A stretch of 64,000 nucleotides of DNA from NCBI GenBank assembly GCA_003313425.1, contig NHZP01000022.1:806001-870000 (forward strand). The letters are read 5' to 3'. Source of the stretch: Pseudopyrenochaeta lycopersici (Eukaryota > Ascomycota > Dothideomycetes > Pleosporales > Pseudopyrenochaetaceae). The notes below the pieces were generated by a model. That model searched no databases and was not told the DNA's origin. It saw nothing but the letters and a program-made list of their open reading frames with translations. Made by a program: the position numbers and the translations under genes. Below are positions 24,629 through 34,716 of this stretch, in pieces (the first letter of the stretch is position 1; each line of letters begins with the position of its first letter).

Positions 24629-27600
24629 ATGAGCAGCCCTAGCGAATACGTAGCTACCCTTAATTCTTTAACTGTGTCTACTAAAGGACGTCTGATTAGT
24701 AAACCTACTATGTTTAGTAGTAACTGACGACACCTTAAAGGATGGTTGCTCTAACTTGACCTCTACTTTTACCTTTATGAGGATATTGACGAAAGTAATA
24801 AGGTACCTATCGCGATTACTTACCTTACGGGTAAGGCGCTAGACTAGGTTATACTATAACTGGAATAATATATAGACTAAGGAATTATAGATGCGGAGAA
24901 TACGGAAATGTTTAAAGATTAGGATAAGTTTAAAAAATATATCTAGCAGATCTTTAGGATGCAGACTAAGAAAGTTGCGGTAGAACGATACATACAGGAA
25001 CTAAAATAATACACCTTTGTCGCTAACTACGCTAATAGGTTTAAATAATACTCTATAATTATTAGATAGGACGACGAAGCTCTTAAAAGAATGTTCTAGT
25101 AGGGCCTAAAACTATAGGTTAGGGAGGAACTTATAAGAACAGGATTTATTATTAAAGACCTAAATAACTTAATTAATAACTGTATAAGGATTAATAATAA
25201 CTTATATAAACTAAACTAGGAACTATAGAGCTACAGAAAAGGAAGAATAAACTACACGGGTAAATAGAAAAGCTATGTTTACTACCTAAGAAACACTTAT
25301 ACTGCTAGCTACTACACTTCTAATAAACTAAAACTAATATATTTAGATAACGTTAATAAAAAGTAAGGGAACAGGAAGGTAGGAAACTAGAAGATAGATG
25401 CAGAGAAGATAAAAGGTAATTACTATAATTGTAAGAAGAAGGGATACTTTATAAAAAATTATAGATAAAAGAATAAAGTTACCTAACTTAAAGTTAATAT
25501 AATTAAAAACTTTAATAACACCTAATTTAGAGACTAGGAGGTAGTTACTACACCTAACTATAGTACTAGACTCTTATTACTACTACAGTAGGATAATAAC
25601 TAGATTATAGGAACCTACAGATAAGTTCCCTTAAATACTTAAGAGATTAACTAGAATAATAAGGCTCTAGTAGAACTATATCTAGGGACCCTAGTTAACT
25701 AGGACTAACTACTACCTATAGAAAGTATTAAGGAAGTACAGGTACTAGATAATAAAATACAGAGAATATAGGGTATACTAGCACTATAGAAAATATACAG
25801 TAGAAAATACGTATGTATGCAATACTAGGACTAGAAGATAAAATATAAACTCTTAAATTAGAATAATGTGTGTTAAGAATGCGTAATAGAGAATATTAAG
25901 TGTTTTAGATTCTCTACAGAACAAGCTAAGTAATAAATTAAATAAAAAGCTTTAGCCTAAGCAGAGAAGGGTTAGAAACTCTTTTAATACGACTACGACT
26001 GGAGAAACCTAAAATACAGGCTACTATTATACCTTTACTGCACTTACGATTACTGCGATTACTATTACGCTATTAAGCTATAAAAAGGATACTTCCTAAC
26101 ACTAAAAGGGGCGTGTAAATAGTAATAGTATAACTATTAATAGGACGATTATATTAACTACTTGTAGGATAAACGAATAATAAATTATTTCTTAGGACAT
26201 AACGACGAGTATACTGTAAACTAAAACATTATTATAAATAAGTAATGTACTAATAAATTATAGTAAACCTGCATAAATCTAGGATGTAAGCGCTACTAGC
26301 TAGAAAAGGAAGTAAACAGCTTTAAGGAAAATTCTTTTTTAGATAGAAACTAGAAGTTGAACCTCCCTATAGTAAGAAGGCTAGAACTAGACGAGGGATT
26401 TGTCTATAACTAGATAGTACTAATAAGCAGTGTTAGGCTATCTAATAAAAGGAAGAGAGTCTCTTCTAACTTAGAATAGAACTCTGAGGAAAGGAGCTAA
26501 AGGCACTAATAGATTCTAGATTATAAGTAAACTATATCTCTAGGACAGCTATGTTAAAAGCAAGGCTATAACCTGTCTTAAAGAAAACACCCTACTAGAT
26601 AACAGTAGTAAACAGAAAATTAGGAGGGATAATAACCTATAAGGTTACTACTAGCCTTAGCTTAGCCTCTAAAACATACTAGGTTAGACTAGACGTCTTT
26701 AGGACAGCCGCCTATAATGTTATACTAGGGCTACCTTAGTTAAGGTACTGTAACCTAGTAATTAACTAGACGAAATAAAGAGTGTCTGTGCGTATAAAGA
26801 ATAACGTAAGAATACTTACGTAATAGTCGCATACCTTAGTAGATAAGAAGATAATAATAAATATTAAACCTTCGCGAAAAGCTAAGAAACAGCTACTTTA
26901 TTAGTAGCTAGTAAAGAACGCTAAGAAGAATAAAGAGTTAGTTACTACTCCTAAGATCCTAGAAGAATATAAGGAATTTAGAGATATATTTACTAAAAAG
27001 GTAGAAAGGGAAGTACTACTAAAATACTAAGAATAGGACTATAAGATAGAACTTATAGAAGGTAAGTAGCCTAGATTTGTACTAATATACTGCCTAAGCG
27101 ACTATAAGCTAGGCGTTCTAAAGAAATATATTAATAAAAATTTGGCGAAGGGTTTTATTAGGAAATCTAAGTCCTTAGTAGGATATCCTGTCCTGTTCGC
27201 GCTAAAGAAGGATAGAGCGTTAAGGTTATATATTAACTATAGGAAGTTAAATAATATTACTAAAAAGAACTGCTACCTGCTACCTAATATATAAGAGCTA
27301 CGCGATAGATTAATAGGAGCTTAATACTTTACTGCACTAGACTTAAGAGGAGCGTACAACCTTATTAGAATAAAAGAAGGAGAAGAATAGAAAACCGCCT
27401 TTAGGATATAATATAGATATTATAAGTATACAGTAATGCCCTTTAGCCTAATAAACGCACTAGTAACATGTTAAGATTTAATTAATAACGTCTTAGTAGA
27501 ATATCTTAATATATATGCTATAGCCTACCTAGACGATATTCTAGTTTACTCTAGAAATATAAATAAATATAGGGAACATGTTAAGGAAGTACTATAATAA

Positions 27601-29810
27601 TTAAGGAACTACTACCTTAAGTTAAAACTAGAAAAGTGCGAATTTTATAAAGAAGAAGTGGAATTCCTAGGATATATAGTTAGAAGATAAGGAGTGCGGA
27701 TTAGTAAATTAAAAATTAGGATAATCTAAGAATAGAAGACACTACAAACAGTTAAAGACATTTAGTTATTCTTAGGATTTGTTAACTTTAATTAATAATT
27801 TATTAAGGACTTTACTAAGATTGTAATACCCTTAATAAAACTAATAAAAAAAAGATGAAAAGTGGGACTGGAACGAGGAACAATAACAAGCCTTTAAGAT
27901 ATTAAAAGAAGCCTGCGTAGCTGAACTAGTACTTATATTATTTACTAGTAGACAACTACTAAAGATTAAAACAGATGTATTAGACCTCGCAATTAGAGTA
28001 GTAGCTTTACAGAAGAAGGACAGAAAATAGCACCCTATAGCGTATTACTTGCGTAAGTTCTTATAAATAGAAGAATAATACGATATCTACAACAAAGAAC
28101 TAAAAGCTATCGTTAACGCACTGCGACATTAGAGAGTATATACAGAAAGTTACTTAGAACTTACTATTTACACTAACTACTAGAACCTAACATACTTTAC
28201 GATAATAAAATAACTAAACTGAAGATAAGTAAGATAGTTAGAACTCTTAGGATAATATAAATTTAAGATTATTTATACACTAGGAAAAGAGAATAGAAGA
28301 GCAGACATACTAAGCAGAAGACACGATGTAATAGGGAAGAAAACTGAAGTTCGTATAGTAATCCTAAAAATAAATAAAGATAGAACTTTAGGACCTTTAT
28401 AAGAATACTACGCAATCTTAAAAATATAAGTAGAAGTCCCTAAAGACCTACACGAGACTATTATCTAATAATATTATAATAATCTAATACATAGATACCT
28501 AGGAATTACGAAAATAACGGAACTTATCTAACGAAACTATTATATTATAAACCTAAGGCAAAAAGTAGAAACACATATTAAAAAATGTGTACCCTGCTAA
28601 TAAAATAAACATGCTACTTATGCACCCTACAGTAAGTTACAGGTAATTAAGGTACCTATAAAACTATAGGAAGATATAGTAATAGACTTTATTACGGATT
28701 TACCTAAGTCTGCGGATAAAGTAACTAGATATAAGTATAATGCGATATATAACGTAGTATACAGATGTATTAAATACGTAGAGTTTATACTGTTTAGAAA
28801 GAATTTTACAGTACTATAACTTACAGAAATAATAAAAGACTGAATATTCTGATACTACGGCATACTAAAGACTATTATTAGTGATAGAGATAAGTTGTTT
28901 ACATCTAATTTCTAGTTAACCTTTGTAGCTGAGATAGGTACTTAAAGGAAACTATCTACAGCATACTACCTAGAAACTGATGGACAAACAGAACAAATAA
29001 ATAGGACCTTGAAATAATATCTACGAACGTACTGTAATAAATAACAAGATAACTAGGTATTACTGTTATCTACTGCCTAAATCGCATTTAATAATAGTAA
29101 ATCTGAAGTAATAGGCGAAACACTGTTCTACGCCTATTACAGGAAATACCTAAACCTATTTAAAAGGAACTTTCTAAGTATTAAAGCAGAAGCTGCAGTT
29201 AGGATAGTAGGAGAACTACAGGCAACGCTAAAAAGTTTATAAGAAAGACTTAAGAAAAGATAAGGATAATAAATTTTATATGTTAATAAGAAAAGAAAAA
29301 CGGCACCTTAGCTAAAAAAAGGGGATAAAGTATACTTACTTATAAAAAACCTACGCACGCAACAACCTAATAAGGGGTTAGACTACGTTAAAGTTAGACT
29401 ATTTTTAATTAAATAACGTAACAGACTAGTTACGTATATATTAGAACTACCTAAAGACGTAAAAATCTACTCTAGGTTCTATATTAAGTTACTAGAACTA
29501 GCACACCTAGTAACGCTACTATAGAAGACTTTTAGGTACAAGACTAAAGAGGAGACAGAGTATAAAGTTAAGAAGATCCTTAATAAGAGACGCTTAAAGA
29601 TTACAGAAAACTAATACAGAGAAAGAGAGTACCTTATAAAATAGAAGGACTACCCTAACTTAGAAAATATATAGGAACCTAAATTAAACTTAGGAAACTA
29701 TAAAGAATAAATTAGCGAATATAACTATAATAAGGAATAAAAAGAAGTTAGGTATTAGAATTATAACTAACCTAATCTAATAACGTAATTCCTAGAGGAA
29801 GAGGGTTACC
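24629..29810 (+). pseudogene. Gypsy-2 copy B gag-pol with chromodomain, partly RIPed
   Basis: ATG at 24629 begins MSSPSEYVATLNSLTV. The gag capsid-like region (to about 25400) is followed by a zinc-knuckle block (YYNCKKKGYF, about 25415-25460), protease region, and reverse transcriptase with an intact YLDD box (27526-27537). RNase H (about 27950-28330) and integrase follow, with acidic positions near 28690, 28872 and 28978 (ETDGQTEQ). A chromodomain (about 29600-29710) closes the order. This is the chromovirus order; in such elements the chromodomain can steer integration to heterochromatin. Many TAG/TAA codons in place of Gln and Trp mean it is inactive, though less degraded than copy A. Confidence 0.86.
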
Positions 29811-29816
29811 TTTAAG

Positions 29817-30300
29817 CTAGGACAGAGTGAAGACGCTCTAGTCTAAGGCAGAAGTACTAGGTATTAGCCCTTATTTAAGAATATCAACCTTACAATTAAT
29901 ATCCTTAATCGCCTCTAACGCCTTAATCTCTTCTATAATACAACTAGAATTGTCTACCTATTATTACTTACAACGCTGTAATAACTTTTATTGTTTACGA
30001 AGTTAATTCTTTTTCGCGCGAGTAGTAAGAAGGGTATTTAGCGCCTTCTCTTCTGCGTTGTTAGCTTTAGCTTCTTATGCGTCTAATTAAGCTAATTCCT
30101 TATCTAAACGAGAAAAGTTCAGAACTAGCATATCTACTAGCTTACACAATAATACCCTATTTTAATAATAATTCCTATACTTCTCTTTTAACGACAATAT
30201 CCTACACTCTAACTTCTTCTTTAAATAATATTTGTAAGAGACTATAGCGACCTAACTAATAGTGTTTATGCGATCTCTAACGGAATAACGATAAGTAGTA
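29817..30300 (-). pseudogene. Antisense accessory frame of Gypsy-2 copy B (Cys-rich, coiled coil)
   Basis: On the strand opposite to pol, between the chromodomain and the 3' LTR. Stop at 29817-29819. Reading from about 30250 downward, the frame gives KKKLECRILSLKEK, then LLCKLVDMLVLNFSRLDKEL. A heptad-like charged helix follows, rich in Glu, Lys, Ala and Gln (about 70 residues), then CIIEEIKALEAIKD. RIP stops are few and fall at Gln/Trp codons, so one long frame was once open. Cysteine pairs before a coiled coil suggest metal binding plus oligomerisation. The function is unknown. The 5' end is uncertain. Confidence 0.6.
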
Positions 30301-31199
30301 CTACAAGAAGCTATAGGTTAGTTATAAGGACATAAGGACTGGAAGAGGGGATGGTGTTACGAACAGGAAGTGGGAAGGCGGCGGTTATAAGGATGAGGGA
30401 AGAGGTACGGACGGCTAGCGAGGAGACTGAGCCTCTGAACTAACTAATGACGCTAGGATTACGTGATCCTAGGAAACCTACGCCAAGACGGACTATGTCC
30501 TATAGGACGGAGACAAACTTAGAAATCCTAGAGGGGGCCTTATAGGAATCCTATAAGATAATTATGTATATAGACTCGCATAATATGGCCCTACGGCATA
30601 TTGTAATCAACTTAAGATAATCTACGAGTATACTACTATTTAATACTTCTACCTTTGACCTGGCCTGCACATCTACAGAATACTCTAAAGATATTCACTA
30701 GTTAACACCAGTTGCTTTATATTATAACTACTTGATTAGATCTTTAACAATAACTAAGTAAAAGATTTAATTACGTTAAAGTTAGACTATTTTTAGTTAA
30801 AGAATAAAATAAACCTATAAATTATATACTTAAGCTACTACTAGATGCAAAGATCTACCTACGCTTCTATATCTCTAAGTTAGAACTAGCTAACCTTATA
30901 ACGCTATTATAGAAAATATTTTAGTATAACCTAGAGGAGGAAAAGAAGTTTAAAGTTAAAAAGATCCTAGGATACTAACAAAATAGTAGAGTTAACGACC
31001 TAGAACTAAACTTTAGTTATCTAGTTAAATAGAAAGTATACCTAAGCTTAGAGAGCACGTAGGAACTAGAGGAATATCTAAGAAACTATTAATAAAAAGT
31101 TAGAGAATATTAAGGAAGGGAGGAGGCTAAGAAGAAGAAGAGGTAATAAACCTAGAAGGTAGGGACCTAGCTAGGCTTCGCTAGAGTTACTAATTAGTC

Positions 31200-31720
31200 T
31201 AAGGCACCTATAGTAGACTATACTATTAGAGAGAAACTAACTAAGGTATTAGTAGCTAGATAAGGAGCTTCTTTAGTAAACTCTAACTCCCTATTATTAC
31301 GCATCTCTAACGCTAGATATAACACTTTCTTCTACACTCTTTCTTCTACCTACTTTAGGATTACCTTATTCTAAAGCAACTATATAATTATAGTTACTAA
31401 TAACTTTTTATTATTATCTACTTTCTTCTAATACTCTTTATAAGTTTTATCTAAAGAAGCCTAAGATATATTTATATACAGCTTTCCTAAATAAGTATAT
31501 TTAGTATATTTTAAGTTTAAATTTAGTATAATATAATAAATAATATTATCCTTAAAATACTTCTTATAAGCGAATTTAGTAATAGTTTTAGTATAGAGGA
31601 TTTTATTATAAAGACGTAGATTATAAATCTAAGACTTAGATAATATTTTATCTTATATTACTATAGACTCGGGGTACGCTACCTTTAAACTAATCTAGTT
31701 AAATATTATATAATTTAAGA
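31200..31720 (-). pseudogene. Antisense accessory frame of Gypsy-1b, RIPed
   Basis: Same position as in Gypsy-1a and Gypsy-2. The minus-strand frame reads TKFAYKKYFKDNIIYY, then KYTKYTYLGKLY, then a charged helix (LDKTYKEY.KKVDNNKKLL ... ALEMRNNRELEF). The regularly placed Tyr residues are probably RIP-converted Cys codons (TGT/TGC to TAT/TAC), which would rebuild a cysteine-rich head ahead of a coiled coil. That step is inference. Boundaries are approximate. Confidence 0.45.
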
Positions 31721-31746
31721 TAAATCCTAAAGGAGGAAGGGGATAG

Positions 31747-32138
31747 TATTAGGATCTAAGATCCTAGTTAGGGAGGAAGTATCTTAGGAACTAGTAACTA
31801 GTTAGGAAGCGCTAGTGTTCTACCCTGTTATATATTACGTGACCGCTTACTCTACTAAAGATAAGCGCTCGCGACGCTTATAGTAAGCGCGACAAGCGCG
31901 TTATATATATAGATTACTATAATAAACCCTTATAGATTATTATATTTAACTTAATATTATACTCTACAGTATAGTAATAGCAATACTAATTATTCTTAAC
32001 CCTTAGTACTCTTTATAGAAGCGCCCTCTTACTGTCTTAGTATTAAACCCCCTTCAATATAGTCTCTTACTCTATCCTAGAGAACTAACCTTGCAGTCTT
32101 ATTAGTTATCCTTACTAATAGCTTTTAAGATCTTTACA
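31747..32138 (+). repeat. 3' LTR of Gypsy-1b
   Basis: 392 bp. The first TG has become TA (TATTAGGATC). More RIPed than the 5' LTR. Ends CTTTACA next to the GTAAT duplication. Confidence 0.88.
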
Positions 32139-32227
32139 GTAATATATATTAATAGTAGAAATATAGGTTTTAAGTAAAAATATTAAGGTATTTATATCCT
32201 AAGCTATCTTACTAAACTCTTACCTCC
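32139..32227 (-). pseudogene. hAT relic segment between Gypsy-1b and a solo LTR
   Basis: Continues the RIPed hAT sequence on the right side of Gypsy-1b (duplication GTAAT). Too degraded to show a domain; assigned by continuity only. Confidence 0.35.
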
Positions 32228-32472
32228 TGTGGAGGAAAAAGGGAGAGCTTGGCAACAGTTACCCAGGTGATCTATGAGATGGACCACTGTTTTGTCTAGG
32301 AGGCTTTGAGAGCCAGCTATATAAAGGAGAGCTGAGCACGGCCTATTACAGGGGCCATTATACGGTAGGAGCGTGAGCAGCGTGTACGCGTGCGCGAGCG
32401 CGCACGTGATCGCGCACGTGAGGGCGCACGTGAGCCTACCGTACCCCAGGTCACAGCGCGTTGTTTGCAACA
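32228..32472 (-). repeat. Solo LTR, family S1 (copy 3)
   Basis: 245 bp, TGTGGAGGAAAAAGGG...TTTGCAACA on the plus strand, flanked by a perfect CCTCC duplication (32223-32227, 32473-32477). Not RIPed. Confidence 0.88.
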
Positions 32473-32760
32473 CCTCCTAAATCCTATAGCGCTAATAAGT
32501 TAAGGTTTTTTGTTAAATCTCTAAAATCCTTATCTATTAGAGCCCTCTCTGCGAAGCCTATAGATAAGCGAGCACTGTAGCTCTTACTACTTAACTCTAA
32601 GGCTCTGCTAAAAACCTTAATACTAAAAAGTAGCTATATAACTATAACTATAGCTTTAAAAATTAATAAATATAGTTACGCTACTGTGTAGCCCTCAGCT
32701 ACGCTACGTACGGTTTATATAAGCAGTAGCACTGTACCGTAGGCAACCGTACTACGTACG
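32473..32760 (-). pseudogene. Right edge of the RIPed hAT relic and possible element end
   Basis: RIPed sequence ends around 32690-32760. The edge holds a palindrome-like AACCGTACTACGTACGGTT (about 32738-32756) and a second CTACGTACGGTT at about 32702-32713. This could be a terminal or subterminal binding region of the hAT element. No duplication could be paired because the opposite end is lost. Confidence 0.35.
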
Positions 32761-33361
32761 GTTGGAAGCCATGCCTAGTAATACCTTGAAAACTATGAGG
32801 CTGTGCAATGTAGTTAAACATCACAAAGGTCAAAAAATATCTCCTAACTGCACTTTCACTGCAAGAAGAGTAAAACTCTGTAGATCTATTAAGGATTCTT
32901 CTCTCCTAATATCTTCAAGGCTGTAAGGCATTGACAGCGTTCGCGTGGTAGGCGCGCTCCCTTTACACGTAAGTTAGGGTTGCTACACATAAGTTATGGT
33001 TGCAATGCCACGGCCACAGCACAACTTTCAATGGCCTAACATCTTAGTAACTAATAGCATAAGCCCTACTCAAGAACCTGCAGCAGTTGCAGCGCATGAT
33101 ATGTACTTTTGGTGGGCATAGAGATAATTCAGCATTAAATACCTTTCGGGCTAGCGCAATTCTGTCCCAGAAACCCACCACCACTACCTTCCACCCTTCA
33201 TACCCCCATAACAACAACCTAAACTGCAAATCAGAGAACGCAGTTTTTTCATATCACCATTCTCTACAATATCCACTAAAAAAATCCAATATTTTTCAGA
33301 CCTTATGCATGGTTTCACTCTTCATTACCCAGACCCGAGTGTGATCCTGACAGAGCTTGCT
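32761..33361. other. Non-RIPed intergenic DNA
   Basis: GC-balanced sequence between the hAT edge and the 3' end of the secreted-protein gene. Overlapping short frames on both strands (33044-33344) look accidental. No gene, RNA or repeat is supported. Confidence 0.45.
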
Positions 33362-33800
33362 CTAGCACCACTTGATATTGGAGCATGCCTCAATAGAGTA
33401 CTTCTGCCCGTTACCTGGGAAGTATGATCCGCCTGTGTGTTTGCCGTTGCATTCTAATCGACGTTTCGAGTCAGCATGTTTCTAAGACGACAAGTACGAC
33501 ATGTCACTGACGCTGAATGATGTTTTCGAGCGCATCCCAGCAAGTTTGACGACTGTTCACACCTGGTTTATTGTTCTCAATGTAAATGGGAGTAGTCCTG
33601 GTTCCGTGCCGATAGCAACTAGTCGTCTTCCACTTGTCTCCGCCGCAGTAGGCCTCTCGGGCAGCCCAAAAATCTTCCGGTCGTCCGAATGCGCCATCTC
33701 CAAGGCCACAGCTGAAAAGTGAGGGCTTGTCACATTCTGCACTGTAGCCGACTCCAAGCAGAGCTGCAACTATAGCTGCGGTCGGGAGTGAGAATAACAT
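33362..33800 (-). CDS. Small secreted cysteine-rich protein, two exons (effector-like candidate)
   Basis: Spliced minus-strand CDS: exon 1 33800-33512, exon 2 33453-33362, 126 residues. Residues 1-21 form a signal peptide (hydrophobic core AAIVAALLGVG, cleavage probably after YSA). The mature chain has eight cysteines at 23, 31, 52, 62, 87, 98, 120 and 126, an even number that could form four disulphides, and it ends in Cys. Local landmarks are DFWAAREAYCGGDKW, CWDALENIIQQC and NGQKYSIEACSN. Without splicing the frame stops two codons past the donor. Removing a 58-nt intron adds 30 residues and the last three cysteines, which argues strongly for the model. The size, secretion signal, cysteine content and repeat-flanked location are typical of fungal effector candidates. 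I cannot name a family, and the role is inference. No RIP is visible. Confidence 0.8.
33454..33511 (-). other. Intron of the secreted-protein gene
   Basis: 58 nt on the minus strand, GTCAGT...GATTAG, with a canonical branch site TGCTGAC about 15 nt before the acceptor. Phase 1: the C of exon 1 plus AA of exon 2 give Gln97, followed by Cys98. Confidence 0.8.
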
Positions 33801-33894
33801 GGCGTAGTGCGTTTATAAGAACAGGATGATTCCAAGGAATAGAGGTAGAGGGAGTGTTGTTGTGTGATTCAATTCAAAGCATGCCATAGCTTCA

Positions 33895-33903
33895 GTATAA
33901 ATA
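33895..33903 (-). promoter_or_regulatory. Possible TATA element of the secreted-protein gene
   Basis: TATTTATAC on the minus strand, about 95 bp upstream of the ATG. A pyrimidine-rich stretch (CTCCCTCTACCTCTATTCC, about 33835-33853) follows it, as is common around fungal transcription starts. Confidence 0.35.
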
Positions 33904-34416
33904 CATGATACTGCAAGGATACAGAGCATCGGCCAAGGCTGTACGAACGAGAACCTACCCACAAACATGCGTAAGTAGTTGCTACCTATCTGGGTCTAAT
34001 AGATGTTAGTAGAATTTGATGTTTTATTTGATCGCTACCATTTTATCAATGACCAGAAATGGTCTTAGAGCCATTCGGTAGAGTGAAGCGACATCTAGAA
34101 TTGAACGAAAAGAACCGTACACAGGGTGATTCATCTGGATTTCTCGAAGAGACACAGAAATTTGAAATGATGACCATATAGTCTCATCATCTCTAATCAC
34201 GTCTCTAATCAGCTTCCTCTCTAACCGGTATGCACTTGCTTCCAATTAAGCAGGAATCACTCGAACCTGCATTGATTCACACAGGTTCCATCTTTCGCGA
34301 GCAGGATTCGGATAAACCTAACCTAGGCCGCTATCTAGCTGCATTTAGAATAGCTAGCGCGGATAATTAGAAGCGCACGATATTTTCATTAATAGTAACA
34401 ACACAGAGCAAGTACA
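33904..34416. other. Non-RIPed intergenic DNA
   Basis: No convincing gene. A 73-codon minus-strand frame (34245-34024) has no recognisable domain. A short hairpin-like GCAGG...CCTGC (34246-34271 region) is not a tRNA. Confidence 0.4.
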
Positions 34417-34640
34417 ATGCTGTACGAATACGACTCTAATCTTGGTATGCTATCCGCTGATGGTAAGGCTGATATCTTAGTGCGCCGTGATACGTTGTTA
34501 GCGACCTCCTGTTCTCGGGAATTCCGAAGCCACGGCGGAAAAACCGCCCTTACCGCAAAGCCTTCCGCCCCCGTGGATCCTGAAGCTCGTACAGCCCCAC
34601 AAATGGTGAGTGCCATGCAAGTACGTAGTAAGCTAGCCAC
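34417..34640 (+). other. Unassigned GC-rich frame, possibly a truncated first exon
   Basis: ATG 34417 opens a frame beginning MLYEYDSNLGMLSADGKADI that runs into the pogo-like end at about 34630-34690. GTGAGT at about 34604 could be a donor site. The opposite strand is open as well, so coding status is doubtful. No family is recognised. It may be a gene fragment cut by the pogo insertion. Confidence 0.22.
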
Positions 34641-34680
34641 CCTGGTGTTCGGCCACCCCACCAAAAATCAGCCACCCCCA
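34635..34680. repeat. Probable left terminal region of a pogo-like element
   Basis: GCCACCC occurs three times between 34634 and 34680, 77-37 bp before the transposase ATG, which looks like a subterminal transposase-binding array. No matching inverted copy is seen after the transposase, so the right end appears lost. Confidence 0.4.
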
Positions 34681-34716
34681 AAAAACTCGAGATAGCTCAA
34701 CACACTCTAGTTCAAA

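Larger units (their letters stand above)
24217..30749 (+). mobile_element. Gypsy-2 copy B: chromovirus-type LTR retrotransposon inserted in Gypsy-1b
   Basis: 395-bp LTRs (24217-24611 and 30355-30749), flanked by a perfect 5-bp duplication ATAAC (24212-24216, 30750-30754). A purine tract GGAAGAGGGGATGG precedes the 3' LTR. RIP is present but lighter than in copy A, so protein motifs remain readable. It interrupts the integrase-to-chromodomain part of Gypsy-1b. Confidence 0.94.
18448..31110 (+). pseudogene. Gypsy-1b gag-pol, RIP-inactivated and split
   Basis: Collinear with Gypsy-1a. The initiator has become ATA (18448). Gag shows a zinc-knuckle block with Cys codons lost (about 19230-19280). 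Reverse transcriptase is at about 21950-22600, with its YLDD box changed to YLNN (22378-22389). RNase H and integrase lie at about 22790-24100, and the chromodomain-like end is beyond the Gypsy-2B insertion at about 31020-31090. Solo LTRs at 20619-21226 and Gypsy-2B at 24217-30749 interrupt the frame, and RIP stops are dense. Confidence 0.82.
18024..32138 (+). mobile_element. Gypsy-1b: chromovirus-type LTR retrotransposon with nested insertions
   Basis: 392-bp LTRs (18024-18415 and 31747-32138) and a perfect 5-bp duplication GTAAT (18019-18023, 32139-32143). A purine tract (AAAGGAGGAAGGGGATAG) precedes the 3' LTR. Without the inserted solo LTRs (20619-21226) and Gypsy-2B (24217-30749) the element is about 7 kb. 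Its interior is related to Gypsy-1a (41958-48994), but the first half of its LTR is different. It is heavily RIPed. Confidence 0.92.

Noticed and set aside
33044..33344. Overlapping frames on both strands in the island
   Set aside because: Mutually overlapping and without domain or splice support.
33501..33769. Plus-strand frame 33501-33722 and minus-strand frame 33557-33769
   Set aside because: Shadows of the secreted-protein gene in other frames; no signal or domain.
34246..34320. tRNA-like GGTTCGAGT with a GCAGG/CCTGC stem
   Set aside because: No acceptor stem, anticodon arm or correct T-arm geometry; treated as a chance hairpin.
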